A stretch of DNA of 64,000 bases, taken from an uncultured Bacteroides sp. GTDB lineage: Bacteria; Bacteroidota; Bacteroidia; Bacteroidales; Bacteroidaceae. The stretch is from assembly GCA_947646015.1 (NCBI GenBank), contig CANSEY010000005.1, positions 121,707 through 185,706 on the forward strand, given 5' to 3'. The stretch's first letter is position 1. Each line of letters begins with the position of its first letter. Positions 1-9,315 of this stretch are shown here, in pieces. A program made the translations under genes and the position numbers. The notes below the pieces were generated by a model. That model worked only from the letters and a program-made list of their open reading frames with translations. It made no database searches and was not told the DNA's origin.

Positions 1-631
1 ACGCATTGTTTCACATCAGGACGGTCGTCATCTTGCCTCTCTGGCAGAAGGTAAAGAAGGAGCATTGGCTGATTTCTCCATAAGTCCGGAACAATGGGGT
101 AACTTTCTCTGTACAATTTTTGATGAATGGGTAAAAGAAGATGTGGGCAAATTCTTCATACAGATATTCGATTCTACATTGGCTAACTGGATGGGTGAGC
201 AACCGGGCGTATGTACAATGGCGAAGCATTGCGGACATGCCGGCGTTATGGAATTCAACGGAGACGTATACTCTTGTGACCACTTCGTATTCCCGGAATA
301 TAAATTGGGAAATATCTATAGCCAGACTTTGGTGGAAATGATGCATAGTGAACGACAGCATAGCTTCGGGACAATGAAATACCAATCACTCCCAACACAA
401 TGCAAGGAGTGCGACTTTCTATTTGCCTGCAACGGAGAATGTCCAAAGAACCGCTTCAGTCGGACAGCGGACGGCGAACCCGGTCTGAACTATTTGTGCA
501 AAGGATATTACCAATACTTTCAGCATGTAGCTCCCTATATGGATTTCATGAAAAAAGAATTAATGAATCAACAGGCTCCTGCCAACATCATGAAAGCACT
601 AAAAGACGGAAGTTTAAAAATAGAATATTAA
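1..631 (+). CDS. Anaerobic sulfatase-maturating enzyme (radical SAM, SPASM domain), C-terminal part
   Basis: The gene enters from the left edge; the reading frame is open from base 2 and stops at 629-631, so only about the last 209 residues are seen. Two cysteine clusters typical of SPASM domains are visible: a Cys-x5-Cys pair followed by an [15 protein letters not shown] stretch, and [19 protein letters not shown]. These match anaerobic sulfatase-maturating enzymes, which convert an active-site Cys or Ser of sulfatases to formylglycine and allow Bacteroides to use sulfated glycans. The radical-SAM CxxxCxxC core would lie upstream of the window. The next gene starts only 31 bp downstream, so co-transcription with the S46 peptidases is likely. 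Another SPASM maturase is possible, but the fit to this family is good. Confidence 0.85.
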   Translation, partial: RIVSHQDGRHLASLAEGKEGALADFSISPEQWGNFLCTIFDEWVKEDVGKFFIQIFDSTLANWMGEQPGVCTMAKHCGHAGVMEFNGDVYSCDHFVFPEYKLGNIYSQTLVEMMHSERQHSFGTMKYQSLPTQCKECDFLFACNGECPKNRFSRTADGEPGLNYLCKGYYQYFQHVAPYMDFMKKELMNQQAPANIMKALKDGSLKIEY

Positions 632-662
632 CATCATAATTTATAATTGTTATCATAAAGTA

Positions 663-2822
663 ATGAACAGACTAAGACTTTATTTATTAGCGCTGACAGC
701 GCTGCTGGTATGTACCGTAAAAGCGGACGAAGGTATGTGGTTATTGCAACTAATGCAACAGCAACATTCCATAGATATGATGAAGAAGCAAGGATTAAAA
801 CTGGAAGCCCAGGATTTATATAATCCCAATGGTGTCTCTTTGAAAGATGCAGTCGGTATATTCGGAGGAGGATGTACGGGAGAAATCATTTCACCGGAAG
901 GCTTGATCCTAACTAACCATCACTGCGGTTATTCTTCTATCCAGCAACACAGTAGTGTAGAACACGATTATCTGACAGATGGTTTTTGGGCTACATCCAG
1001 AGATCAGGAACTTCCTACTCCGGGATTAAAGTTCACCTTCATCGAACGTATCGAAGATATAACAGATGTTGTGAATGCTAAAATCGCTGCCAAAGAGATT
1101 ACAGAATCTCAGTCATTCACCGGTGCTTTCCTTGAAGGACTGGCTAAAGAACTCTATGAGAAAAGTGACCTGAAAGATAAGAAAGGAATTGTACCGCAAG
1201 CCCTTCCTTTCTACGCAGGAAACAAATTCTACCTGTTCTACAAGAAAATATATCCGGATGTACGTATGGTTGCCGCTCCTCCTTCTTCTGTAGGTAAATT
1301 CGGTGGCGAAACAGACAACTGGATGTGGCCCCGTCATACCGGTGACTTCTCCATGTTCCGTATCTATGCAGATGCCAACGGAGAGCCGGCTGAATACAGC
1401 GCAAGCAATACTCCGCTGAAAACGAAGAAACATCTGTCAATCTCCATCAAAGGTTTAAAAGAAGGAGACTATGCAATGATCATGGGATTCCCCGGAAGAA
1501 CCAGCCGTTATCTGACTGTGTCAGAAGTAAAAGAACGAATGGAATCAACCAATGAACCGCGTATCCGCATTCGTGGTGCACGCCTGGCTGTTTTGAAAGA
1601 AGTGATGAACGCCAGCGATAAAATCCGTATTCAGTATGCAAACAAATATGCAGGCTCCAGTAACTACTGGAAAAACTCTATCGGAATGAACAAAGCGATC
1701 ATTGACAATGACGTATTGGACACTAAAGCAGAACAGGAAGCTAAATTTGCTGAATTTGCAAAGGCACAAAACAATACCGAATATGCCAATGTTGTGAAAA
1801 AGATCGATGATCTGGTAGCACAAACAGCCCCTCTCAATTATCAACTGACTTGCCTGACTGAAGTTTTCTTCGGAGCTATCGAATTTGGTAACTCAATGTT
1901 AACTAAAACACGGGAAGCTTTGGTTGATAAAAACGACTCTCTGATCAAAGTTCGTCTGGAAGGTCTGAAAGAAAACTTCAAAAGCATCCATAACAAAGAC
2001 TATGATCATGAAGTAGACCGCAAAGTAGCTAAAGTACTGCTTCCTCTCTATGCAGAAATGATTCCGGCAAACCAACGCCCTGCTATCTATAAAGTGATTG
2101 AACAGAAATATAAAGGAGACTACAATAAGTTCGTAGACGACATGTACGACAAGTCTATTTTTGCTAATCAGGCTAACTTTGATAAATTCCTCAAAAAGCC
2201 GACAGTAAAAGCTATTGATGAGGATCTGGCTTTGCAATATGCTCAATCCAAATACGATCAATACGGCAATCTCCTTGATCAGCTAAAAGAGCTGGACAAA
2301 GAACTTGCTCTGCTCCACAAAACTTACATCCGCGGTTTAGGCGAAATGAAATTGCCTGTTCCTTCATATCCGGACGCAAACTTTACCATTCGCCTGACCT
2401 ATGGTAACGTAAAACCATATGATCCGAAAGATGGTGTACACTATAACTATTACACAACAACAAAAGGTATTCTTGAAAAAGAAAATCCGGAAGACCGCGA
2501 ATTTGTGGTACCGGCCAAGTTGAAAGAACTTATAGAAAAGAAAGACTACGGTCGTTATGCATTACCTAACGGTGATATGCCTGTCTGCTTCCTGTCAACC
2601 AATGACATTACCGGTGGTAACTCCGGTAGTCCGGTATTGAACGAAAACGGAGAATTGATCGGCTGTGCATTCGATGGTAACTGGGAATCTCTGAGTGGTG
2701 ATATTAACTTTGATAACAACCTGCAACGCTGTATCAATCTTGATATCCGCTACGTCCTGTTTATCCTTGAGAAATTAGGAAACTGCGGCCATCTGATTAA
2801 TGAAATGACTATCGTAGAATAA
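663..2822 (+). CDS. dpp7: S46 family dipeptidyl peptidase, DPP7 type
   Basis: This 719-residue exported serine peptidase has a signal peptide (about residues 1-21, cleaved near VKA-DEG). The S46 triad is visible: His in the NHHCGY motif (residues 86-87), Asp in TDNWMWP, and Ser654 in GGNSGSPV. Family members release dipeptides from peptide N-termini in the periplasm. The residue 18 positions after the catalytic Ser sets the S1 pocket: Gly in DPP7 (hydrophobic P1), Arg in DPP11 (acidic P1). Here it is Gly672 in FDGNWE, so DPP7 specificity is inferred. Length matches the family. The next gene begins on the base after this stop codon and is a paralogue, so this is a tandem duplication with diverged specificity. 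Confidence 0.93.
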   Translation: MNRLRLYLLALTALLVCTVKADEGMWLLQLMQQQHSIDMMKKQGLKLEAQDLYNPNGVSLKDAVGIFGGGCTGEIISPEGLILTNHHCGYSSIQQHSSVEHDYLTDGFWATSRDQELPTPGLKFTFIERIEDITDVVNAKIAAKEITESQSFTGAFLEGLAKELYEKSDLKDKKGIVPQALPFYAGNKFYLFYKKIYPDVRMVAAPPSSVGKFGGETDNWMWPRHTGDFSMFRIYADANGEPAEYSASNTPLKTKKHLSISIKGLKEGDYAMIMGFPGRTSRYLTVSEVKERMESTNEPRIRIRGARLAVLKEVMNASDKIRIQYANKYAGSSNYWKNSIGMNKAIIDNDVLDTKAEQEAKFAEFAKAQNNTEYANVVKKIDDLVAQTAPLNYQLTCLTEVFFGAIEFGNSMLTKTREALVDKNDSLIKVRLEGLKENFKSIHNKDYDHEVDRKVAKVLLPLYAEMIPANQRPAIYKVIEQKYKGDYNKFVDDMYDKSIFANQANFDKFLKKPTVKAIDEDLALQYAQSKYDQYGNLLDQLKELDKELALLHKTYIRGLGEMKLPVPSYPDANFTIRLTYGNVKPYDPKDGVHYNYYTTTKGILEKENPEDREFVVPAKLKELIEKKDYGRYALPNGDMPVCFLSTNDITGGNSGSPVLNENGELIGCAFDGNWESLSGDINFDNNLQRCINLDIRYVLFILEKLGNCGHLINEMTIVE

Positions 2823-4979
2823 ATGAGAAAACAAATTATATTTGCTATTTTTTCACTGGCAACTCTTAGCATCCACGCCGATGAAGGTATGTGGATGCTA
2901 ACTGACCTGAAAGCACAAAATGCAGTTGCCATGCGGGAACTCGGTCTGGAGATTCCTGTTGAAGAGGTATACAATGCCAATGGCCTCTCTCTGAAAGATG
3001 CTGTTGTACACTTCGGTGGCGGATGTACCGGAGAAGTCATTTCTTCTGAAGGACTGGTACTCACCAATCATCATTGTGGTTACGGAGCTATCCAACAACA
3101 TAGTAACATAGAGCATGATTACCTGACAGAAGGATTCTGGGCCATGAATCGTGATGCAGAACTTCCCACACCGGGATTGACCGTCACTTTTATTGACCGT
3201 ATCCTTGATGTAACCAGTTACATAACCGATCAGTTGAAGAAAGATGAAGATCCGAACGGTACTAATTATCTGTCGCCAAGCTACCTGAGCAAAGTAGCAG
3301 AACGCTTCGCCAAAGATGAAAATATAGAAGTCACTCCTGCAACCAAACTTGAACTTAAAGCTTTTTACGGAGGAAATAAATATTATATGTTTGTAAAGAC
3401 CGTATACAGCGATATCCGCATGGTAGGTGCTCCTCCCTCTTCTATCGGTAAATTCGGAGCCGACACAGACAACTGGATGTGGCCCCGCCATACCGGAGAT
3501 TTTTCCCTCTTCCGTATCTATGCTGATAAAAACGGGAAACCTGCCGCATATTCTAAAGACAATGTTCCTTTGCAGGTAAAAAAACATTTGAAAATCAGCA
3601 TTGCCGGAGTACAGGAAGGTGACTTCACCTTTGTTATGGGATTCCCGGGACGCAACTGGCGATATATGATTTCTGACGAAGTGGAAGAGCGTATGCAGAC
3701 TACCAACTTTATGCGTCAACATGTACGTGGGGCCCGTCAGAAAGTTCTGATGGAGCAGATGCTGAAAGATCCTGCCGTACGAATCCATTATGCAAGTAAG
3801 TATGCATCTTCAGCCAATTACTGGAAAAATGCAATTGGTATGAACGAAGGATTAGTACGTCTCAAAGTACTGGATACCAAGCGTAAGCAACAAGAAGAAC
3901 TCTTGGCCCGTGGCCGCGAAAAAGGTGATGATTCTTATCAGAAGGCATTTGATGAAATACGTTCTATCGTTGCTCATCGACGGGATGCACTCTATCACCA
4001 GCAAGCCCTTAACGAAGCACTTGTCACAGCACTTGACTTTATGCGCCTCCCTTCTACAACAGAAATGGTCACTGCCCTTAAGTCAAAAAACAAAGAACAA
4101 ATAAAAACAGCTACCGAAAATCTGAAACAAGCCGGTGAAAAATACTTTGCCTCCATTCCCTTCCCGGAAGTAGAGCGAATGGTTGCCAAAACCATGCTGC
4201 AAACTTATGCCAATTACATTCCGGAGGAACAACGAATCAATATTTTCGAGATCATAAACTCACGTTTCAAAGGAAATATAGATTCATTTGTAGATGCTTG
4301 TTTTGAATATTCGATTTTTGGTAATCCCAAAAACTTTGAAAAGTTTATTAAAAAGCCAAGCTTATATAAGATAGGTCATGACTGGATGGTACTTTTCAAA
4401 TACTCCATCACAGATGGAATATTGAAAACTGCCATTGCCATGAAAGAGGCCAATCAGAACTACGACGCTGCTCATAAGGTATGGGTAAAAGGAATGATGG
4501 ACATGAGACAGGAAAAAGGAATGCCTATCTATCCGGACGCCAACTCAACCTTACGACTGACTTACGGACAGGTACTTCCTTACGAACCTGCCGACGGAGT
4601 AGTTTATGATGCTCATACTACACTCAAAGGAGTTATGGAGAAAGAAGATCCAGGAAACTGGGAATTTGTAGTTCCGCAGAAGTTGAAGGAACTATATAAA
4701 GCCAGAGACTATGGACGCTATGGTAAAGACGGTGAAATGCCTGTCTGCTTTATTGTTAATACTGATAATACAGGAGGAAACTCCGGCAGTCCGGTATTCA
4801 ATAGCAAAGGACAACTAGTGGGCACAGCTTTCGACCGCAACTATGAAGGTCTGACCGGAGACATCGCTTTCCGCCCCTCCTCACAACGTGCCGCCTGTGT
4901 AGATATCCGCTATACCTTATTTATTATCGATAAATATGCAGGAGCCTCCCACATTATTGATGAACTGAGTATTGAATAA
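2823..4979 (+). CDS. dpp11: S46 family dipeptidyl peptidase, DPP11 type (Asp/Glu-specific)
   Basis: This 718-residue paralogue of the preceding peptidase has a signal peptide ending near IHA-DEG and the same S46 landmarks: [21 protein letters not shown], and Ser654 in GGNSGSPV. The S1 residue 18 positions after the Ser is Arg672 (AFDRNYE), the established marker of DPP11, which cleaves after Asp or Glu at P1. With the DPP7-type neighbour it would cover hydrophobic and acidic dipeptides. The ATG directly follows the stop codon of dpp7 with no gap, suggesting translational coupling. A long hairpin follows the stop. The substrate call rests on this residue; the family call is very secure. Confidence 0.93.
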   Translation: MRKQIIFAIFSLATLSIHADEGMWMLTDLKAQNAVAMRELGLEIPVEEVYNANGLSLKDAVVHFGGGCTGEVISSEGLVLTNHHCGYGAIQQHSNIEHDYLTEGFWAMNRDAELPTPGLTVTFIDRILDVTSYITDQLKKDEDPNGTNYLSPSYLSKVAERFAKDENIEVTPATKLELKAFYGGNKYYMFVKTVYSDIRMVGAPPSSIGKFGADTDNWMWPRHTGDFSLFRIYADKNGKPAAYSKDNVPLQVKKHLKISIAGVQEGDFTFVMGFPGRNWRYMISDEVEERMQTTNFMRQHVRGARQKVLMEQMLKDPAVRIHYASKYASSANYWKNAIGMNEGLVRLKVLDTKRKQQEELLARGREKGDDSYQKAFDEIRSIVAHRRDALYHQQALNEALVTALDFMRLPSTTEMVTALKSKNKEQIKTATENLKQAGEKYFASIPFPEVERMVAKTMLQTYANYIPEEQRINIFEIINSRFKGNIDSFVDACFEYSIFGNPKNFEKFIKKPSLYKIGHDWMVLFKYSITDGILKTAIAMKEANQNYDAAHKVWVKGMMDMRQEKGMPIYPDANSTLRLTYGQVLPYEPADGVVYDAHTTLKGVMEKEDPGNWEFVVPQKLKELYKARDYGRYGKDGEMPVCFIVNTDNTGGNSGSPVFNSKGQLVGTAFDRNYEGLTGDIAFRPSSQRAACVDIRYTLFIIDKYAGASHIIDELSIE

Positions 4980-4990
4980 ATGGATAATGA

Positions 4991-5043
4991 AAAATGGATA
5001 ATGGAAAGTCCCTATGTAGGGTGACATTTCCATTATCCATTTT
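4991..5043. terminator. Long hairpin between convergent genes, probable bidirectional terminator
   Basis: Bases 4991-5007 and 5027-5043 are perfect 17-bp inverted repeats built from ATGGATAATGG-like sequence. The loop itself carries a CCCTA/TAGGG stem. The A-rich left flank and T-rich right flank give U-runs in both directions. It lies between dpp11 (+) and the HicB-like gene (-), as expected of a shared terminator. Confidence 0.75.
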
Positions 5044-5046
5044 CCA

Positions 5047-5229
5047 TTAAATAAACTCTTCTACCATATACATCTCATCTATCATTTCATTCATTGTTTC
5101 CTGCAAATTCAACACAGCTTCTTCAGGAGACTCTCCGTAAGCATTACATTGCATATTCACAGTCAACCAGGCATAATATCCGCCATCTGACGCCCGCTCA
5201 AGTACATAATCTGTTTTATTCAGTTTCAT
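5047..5229 (-). CDS. Small HicB-like protein
   Basis: A 60-residue protein with the pattern DGGYYAWLTVNMQC..GESPEEAVLNLQETM, resembling the half-RNase-H-like fold of HicB antitoxins and related single-domain proteins. No HicA-like mRNA interferase is adjacent and no DNA-binding tail is present, so a toxin-antitoxin role is not supported. Its ATG overlaps the TGA of the upstream glycosyltransferase gene by 4 bp (ATGA), implying translational coupling. The reason for the pairing is not clear from sequence. Confidence 0.6.
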   Translation of the reverse strand: MKLNKTDYVLERASDGGYYAWLTVNMQCNAYGESPEEAVLNLQETMNEMIDEMYMVEEFI

Positions 5230-6353
5230 ATCGGTAAATAATTAGTAAATGTTGGTATTGAAGTAATTGCTGATTGTGGAGCAGCCAGTTTTTCCAGTTC
5301 CAGAATAATACGTCGTTCACCACTACGTACCCAACGAACGAATGTACGATTAGGAGAATACGTTCCGGCAAAACGGAGTAAAGGCTTCAAATCAAAAGAA
5401 TCACTGATAATCCCTGCTCCTGCCCTCATTGCATCATGGGCATTACAATCCTGCTCAATATGTGCCGGAACCATCAATACAGGTTTTCCCAGATACATTG
5501 CTTCACAGATAGATTCGAACCCGGCAGTGGTAGCATAAGCACGACAACCGGCCATCCCATTAAGAAACTTCACATCATCTATCTGATAGAAACTTAGTGT
5601 TTCGTCAATCCTGGTCACCTCATCTGCATCTGCTTTGTCCCAGAAAAACCTCAAAGGAACTTCCGGATATATCGTATGAAACTCCTCCACACTATCTGCA
5701 AAACCGGAATTTACCATATATCCATGAATATAATTTCCTTCTTCCGGTTGAATAGCAGTTACTTCCTGCCGAATTAAAGGAGGAACTACCACCACTTGTT
5801 CTACCCTGTCCGGTTCCATATCATTGAAAGATAAAGCAAGTTTCTTCGAAGATCTTACAGCTGTCATCTTGGTGAAGAAACGCAGCATCCGTAATTGAAA
5901 AGAGTTTTTATCCGGAAATTCAAAATTCTGATGTAAAAACAAGTATTGGTGTCCGACGCAGACATATGGAACGGAGGGACGAAAGAGTGTGTAGGTAAGT
6001 CCTGTCAAAAGCTCGTAGAAGTTGATCACTACTTCCGCCCCTGTATCCTTAATCCGCTGGTTAATATAGCACATACTGCGAAAATATTCCGGAATACGCA
6101 GTAAATTATAAATAAAACTTTTCTTTAGATTCGCTCGTTTATTATCTGCCGCAGGCAAGAAATTAGGACTGATAAAACGTTTGACCGGTGCCTGTATATT
6201 CCGGTTAAAAAATCCGGGCAAGATACGTGATGAACTCTCACCGACTAATACTTCCACTACTTCATGTCCATTACGCAACAACATTTCTTCAAGGGTAATA
6301 GCTTGTGTCAAGTGTCCCCTACCCTCGCCTTGTACAATAAATAAAAATTTCAT
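5226..6353 (-). CDS. MurG/GT28-like glycosyltransferase family protein
   Basis: A 375-residue protein starting with MKFLFIVQGEGRGHLTQAITL, the N-terminal Gly-rich/His loop of GT-B fold glycosyltransferases such as MurG and the MJ1255-type family. The C-terminal half has the nucleotide-sugar site pattern GFESICEAMYLGKPVLMVPAHIEQDCNA, in which the Glu and the HxEQ segment are typical. It lacks a signal peptide and would act in the cytoplasm on an unknown acceptor. It is read divergently from the thioredoxin gene and is translationally coupled to the HicB-like gene downstream. Exact substrate cannot be told from sequence. Confidence 0.7.
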   Translation of the reverse strand: MKFLFIVQGEGRGHLTQAITLEEMLLRNGHEVVEVLVGESSSRILPGFFNRNIQAPVKRFISPNFLPAADNKRANLKKSFIYNLLRIPEYFRSMCYINQRIKDTGAEVVINFYELLTGLTYTLFRPSVPYVCVGHQYLFLHQNFEFPDKNSFQLRMLRFFTKMTAVRSSKKLALSFNDMEPDRVEQVVVVPPLIRQEVTAIQPEEGNYIHGYMVNSGFADSVEEFHTIYPEVPLRFFWDKADADEVTRIDETLSFYQIDDVKFLNGMAGCRAYATTAGFESICEAMYLGKPVLMVPAHIEQDCNAHDAMRAGAGIISDSFDLKPLLRFAGTYSPNRTFVRWVRSGERRIILELEKLAAPQSAITSIPTFTNYLPI

Positions 6354-6497
6354 GAGGCTATCATTATTAGTTTATTTCTTATTTATTTGTTTTTCGTTAT
6401 GCAAAGTTCCCTTTTCCAGATTACAATAAGATGACTCTACAATTACTATTTTATGAACAAAAACAGCTTTTTCCCGTTATATTAATAAAATAGAAAT

Positions 6498-6521
6498 TAT
6501 ATTTGCAGTCTTCAAAGACTG
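6498..6521 (+). promoter_or_regulatory. Bacteroides -7 box with hairpin at the transcript start (thioredoxin operon)
   Basis: TATATTTG at 6498-6505 matches the Bacteroides -7 consensus TAnnTTTG. No clear -33 TTTG is seen at the right distance. Directly after it, CAGTCTT-ca-AAGACTG (6506-6521) is a perfect 7-bp inverted repeat covering the expected start site. It could be an operator or a 5'-end RNA hairpin. The first gene begins at 6549. Confidence 0.55.
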
Positions 6522-6548
6522 ATATTTAAATTTAAGAAAGGAAAGATT

Positions 6549-6848
6549 ATGGAAAAGTTTGAAGATTTAATACAGTCACCGATACCCGTTTTAGTTGATT
6601 TCTTTGCAGAATGGTGTGGACCCTGCAAAGCAATGAAACCCGTTTTAGAAGAATTGAAAACAATGGTAGGAGATAAAGCCCGTATTGTGAAGATAGATGT
6701 TGACCAACATGAAGATTTGGCTACTAAATATCGCATACAGGCAGTGCCGACTTTTATTTTATTCAAAAATGGAGAAGCCGTATGGAGACATTCCGGAGTT
6801 ATCCACAGTAGTGAATTAAAAGGAATCATCGAACAAAATTACATATAA
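6549..6848 (+). CDS. Thioredoxin, short cytosolic form
   Basis: A 99-residue thioredoxin with the redox motif WCGPCK (Cys24, Cys27) and the cis-Pro segment AVPTF. There is no signal peptide, so it acts in the cytoplasm as a disulfide reductant. It is slightly shorter than E. coli TrxA because the N-terminal strand is trimmed. GAAAGGAAAG lies just upstream of the ATG. A second, exported thioredoxin begins 14 bp after its stop, so the two are probably one operon serving two compartments. Confidence 0.92.
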   Translation: MEKFEDLIQSPIPVLVDFFAEWCGPCKAMKPVLEELKTMVGDKARIVKIDVDQHEDLATKYRIQAVPTFILFKNGEAVWRHSGVIHSSELKGIIEQNYI

Positions 6849-6862
6849 AAGGAAAATAGCGA

Positions 6863-7327
6863 ATGAAGAAAGTATTAGCAATGGTAGCTTTTGTCATGCT
6901 GAGCGTTATCGTATACGCCTTCAATGACAAACCGGATGCCAATCAAGGTAAAAAAGAGGTAACAGGTAACGGTGAAGTCGTCGTAATGGACAAAGAAATG
7001 TTTCTGAAAGACGTCTTCGATTATGAAAAATCAAAAGAGTGGAAATACAAAGGTGACAAACCTGCCATCATCGACTTATATGCAGACTGGTGTGGTCCTT
7101 GTCGCCAGACAGCCCCAATCATGAAAGAATTGGCAAAGGAATATGCAGGGAAAATAACAATCTACAAAGTCAATGTAGACAAACAGAAAGAACTTGCTGC
7201 CTTGTTCAACGCAACAAGCATTCCATTGTTTGTATTCATTCCTATGAAAGGAGATCCGCAGCTTTTCCGTGGAGCGGCTGACAAAGCAACTTACAAGAAA
7301 GCTATCGATGAATTTCTACTGAAATAA
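6863..7327 (+). CDS. Exported thioredoxin-like protein
   Basis: A 154-residue protein with a hydrophobic N-terminal signal or anchor (residues 4-20), a charged linker, and a thioredoxin domain with WCGPCR (Cys77, Cys80) and the cis-Pro segment TSIPLF. It probably faces the periplasm, where it could reduce or exchange disulfides. The downstream DsbD-type reductase in this window (50375-52435) would be a candidate electron donor; that pairing is inference. It follows the cytosolic thioredoxin gene by 14 bp, and a strong terminator hairpin follows. Confidence 0.88.
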   Translation: MKKVLAMVAFVMLSVIVYAFNDKPDANQGKKEVTGNGEVVVMDKEMFLKDVFDYEKSKEWKYKGDKPAIIDLYADWCGPCRQTAPIMKELAKEYAGKITIYKVNVDKQKELAALFNATSIPLFVFIPMKGDPQLFRGAADKATYKKAIDEFLLK

Positions 7328-7379
7328 AGAGCCCTAATTATAGTGACACTATCCGGTCAGGATAATGACATTATAATAT

Positions 7380-7422
7380 AAAAATGGTGACACTATCCGG
7401 TGTGGATAGTGTCACCATTTTT
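7380..7422. terminator. Bidirectional intrinsic terminator
   Basis: A perfect 19-bp inverted repeat (7380-7398 with 7404-7422) around a 5-nt loop, with A5 at one end and T5 at the other, lies between the convergent thioredoxin and nitroreductase genes. A partial copy of the left arm (GTGACACTATCCGGT) also sits at about 7343-7357, so the element looks partly duplicated. Confidence 0.85.
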
Positions 7423-7438
7423 ATATGCAGAATAAAGA

Positions 7439-8074
7439 TCATTTAAAGTATCCCACGGGATGATTCATCATAGGAATCTGACTATCTTTCAGTTTCAATA
7501 CTTTCTTCAGCTGAGCGGCATCCATCGAAGCACGTGGCACTGTAGCCAGTTTAGCCGCAGAACAGAAAATAGAAATATTCTGAGAAACAATACCGGCATC
7601 CATGGCTCCCATTAGTTGATTCTGTATCTTCTGAGCATCACCAAAACGGGAAACATCACTGATTAATACTAAAGATACCGGAGCCGTTTTTACAAAAGCC
7701 TGGCCACCCGCTACCGCTCCACGGTAATCTCCTTCAGCAATCAGATTTAACTGATGATTCTTTGCGTCATACAAGTAACTTCCTTCCGATAATATCACAT
7801 ATACGTCTACATCCTGCTTATTCATAGCGGAAGGAGCCGTTCGTTTTCCAGCATCCGAACGATTGATTCCGTTGGCCGCCCATAATAAGTCTGACAAATC
7901 AGCAAGAGTTAACGCTTTCGAAGCATACTCACGCGTAGATTGACGTTCAGACAATGCCTTCATCACCGTACCAGTACGATTTAAATTAGGTTTTGGTAAC
8001 TTAACAACCTTATCAGCAGCAAAAGCAGCCGCTGAAAGCATTAAACAAACGAACAATAGTTGTACCTTTCTCAT
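7439..8074 (-). CDS. Exported nitroreductase-family (SagB-like) protein
   Basis: An FMN-dependent nitroreductase-fold protein. The start is placed at 8074 because MRKVQLLFVCLMLSAAAFA is a clear signal peptide with an AFA cleavage site; an in-frame ATG at 8143 would add a non-signal extension. The domain begins with RQSTREY, the usual FMN-contacting Arg-Ser-x-Arg stretch, followed by SDLLWAANGINR and a TAPSAMN segment, as in SagB/ThcOx-type oxidoreductases. About 211 residues. An exported flavoprotein of this family is unusual, and how it would acquire FMN is unknown. A second exported member is at 56708-57307. Substrate unknown. Confidence 0.8.
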   Translation of the reverse strand: MRKVQLLFVCLMLSAAAFAADKVVKLPKPNLNRTGTVMKALSERQSTREYASKALTLADLSDLLWAANGINRSDAGKRTAPSAMNKQDVDVYVILSEGSYLYDAKNHQLNLIAEGDYRGAVAGGQAFVKTAPVSLVLISDVSRFGDAQKIQNQLMGAMDAGIVSQNISIFCSAAKLATVPRASMDAAQLKKVLKLKDSQIPMMNHPVGYFK

Positions 8075-8172
8075 AATTGTGGTATTTATAAAGTTGATAG
8101 GCAAATATAAACAAAAAAGGTCTGCATTCACTATAGAACACAAACCTTTTAAAAGTTATTTATAAGGCTTTA

Positions 8173-8733
8173 TTATTTCTTATCTCCGAAATAACGGTTG
8201 TAAAGTCCTTCAAAACCTTTACCATGACGAGCTTCGTCCTTGCACATTTCGTGTACAGTATCGTGAATAGCGTCCAGATTCAAAGCTTTAGCACGAGTAG
8301 CTATACGTTTTTTGTCTTCGCATGCACCTTGTTCAGCATCTTTACGCTTTTGCAGGTTAGTTTTTGTATCCCAAACACAGTCACCCAGCAATTCTGCAAA
8401 TTTAGAAGCATGTTCAGCTTCTTCCCAAGCATAGCGTTTGAAAGCTTCAGCTACTTCAGGATAACCTTCACGGTCAGCCTGACGGCTCATAGCCAAATAC
8501 ATACCTACTTCAGTACATTCACCCATAAAGTGATTATTCAGATCCTTGATCATTTCTTCGTCACAACCTTTTGCAACACCAATCACGTGTTCGTCAGCAA
8601 AAGACAATGCACCACCTTCTACTTCAACAACTTCTACGAATTTGCTGGCAGGAGCTTTACACAAAGGACATTTCTCAGGAGCTGCGTCACCTTCATAAAC
8701 GTAACCGCATACAGTACATCTAAATTTTTTCAT
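8173..8733 (-). CDS. Rubrerythrin with N-terminal rubredoxin domain
   Basis: A 186-residue iron protein. The N-terminal rubredoxin-like site uses Cys6, Cys9, Cys22 and Cys25 ([17 protein letters not shown]). The ferritin-like diiron domain follows, with EAEHASKF and [12 protein letters not shown] supplying ExxH ligands. This reversed domain order is known in anaerobes, where the protein reduces hydrogen peroxide in the cytoplasm. It begins 22 bp after the perR stop, so regulator and peroxidase form an operon. Confidence 0.94.
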   Translation of the reverse strand: MKKFRCTVCGYVYEGDAAPEKCPLCKAPASKFVEVVEVEGGALSFADEHVIGVAKGCDEEMIKDLNNHFMGECTEVGMYLAMSRQADREGYPEVAEAFKRYAWEEAEHASKFAELLGDCVWDTKTNLQKRKDAEQGACEDKKRIATRAKALNLDAIHDTVHEMCKDEARHGKGFEGLYNRYFGDKK

Positions 8734-8755
8734 TTTCTTCTCAATTTTAAATTAA

Positions 8756-9184
8756 TTAGTCAATACGTGTTTCTTTATCTTTTCTTAAGCAATTCTTGCA
8801 TATACCTTTATAATAATAATGAACTTCCGTCACTTGATGCCCATCCATTTCCAGACTTTCAACTTTCTTCACGGCTTCCGGAGATTTTAAGTCGTAAATA
8901 TGTCCGCAATACCTGCATAAGAAATGAGAGTGAACAGAAGTATCCGCATCAAAATTTGTATTCTTCTCATCAATCGTGAGCATCAATGCAGCTCCCTGTT
9001 CCGAAAACAATCTCAAAGTGTTGTATACCGTCGTTTTCGAAAGTGTCGGCATAGAAGGAGATAACGCTGTATAGATATCATCAGCCGAGGGATGAATGGG
9101 ATGATTCATCAAATATTCCATGATCGCTATGCGCTGCATGGAAGGCTTTATATTATGCTCTAACAATCGTTCGTATGGTTTCAT
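8756..9184 (-). CDS. perR: Fur-family peroxide-type repressor PerR
   Basis: A 142-residue Fur-family regulator with an N-terminal winged helix (YTALSPSMPTLSKTTVYNTLRLF) and a C-terminal metal domain with HSHFLCRYCGHIYDL and CKNCLRK, giving the paired CxxC structural zinc site. The N-terminal HPIHPSADDIY segment carries the usual regulatory His. Its own promoter contains a palindrome at the expected start point, so autorepression is likely. Linkage to rubrerythrin favours PerR (peroxide sensing) over Fur or Zur. Confidence 0.88.
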   Translation of the reverse strand: MKPYERLLEHNIKPSMQRIAIMEYLMNHPIHPSADDIYTALSPSMPTLSKTTVYNTLRLFSEQGAALMLTIDEKNTNFDADTSVHSHFLCRYCGHIYDLKSPEAVKKVESLEMDGHQVTEVHYYYKGICKNCLRKDKETRID

Positions 9185-9214
9185 AAGTTCTCCCTCTTTT
9201 CAAAGTTGTATTCA

Positions 9215-9266
9215 TTACAATTGTAAATCTGATGCAAATATAGAAAGTCCCAATATCATTTCCAAA
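9215..9266 (-). promoter_or_regulatory. perR promoter with palindromic operator
   Basis: On the minus strand, TTTG (plus 9263-9266), a 20-bp spacer and TATATTTG (plus 9235-9242) match the Bacteroides -33/-7 consensus. Just downstream, at the expected start site, TTACAATTGTAA (9215-9226) is a perfect 12-bp palindrome similar to PerR/Fur-type boxes. The position suits autorepression of perR-rubrerythrin. The operator assignment is inferred. Confidence 0.72.
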
Positions 9267-9315
9267 TAAATTCAATCTTTTTTTGCAGAGAAGTATTACA
9301 AAATCCATTCAAACG

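Noticed and set aside
2898-3788. Minus-strand open frame of 296 codons
   Set aside because: Antisense shadow of the DPP11-type peptidase, which has all catalytic motifs.
5047-5229. HicAB toxin-antitoxin module
   Set aside because: Only a HicB-like protein is present; no HicA toxin lies on either side.
8224-8979. Plus-strand open frame of 251 codons
   Set aside because: It lies antisense to rubrerythrin and perR, both clear genes, and its translation is low-complexity (Phe/Ser/Thr-rich) with no domain.
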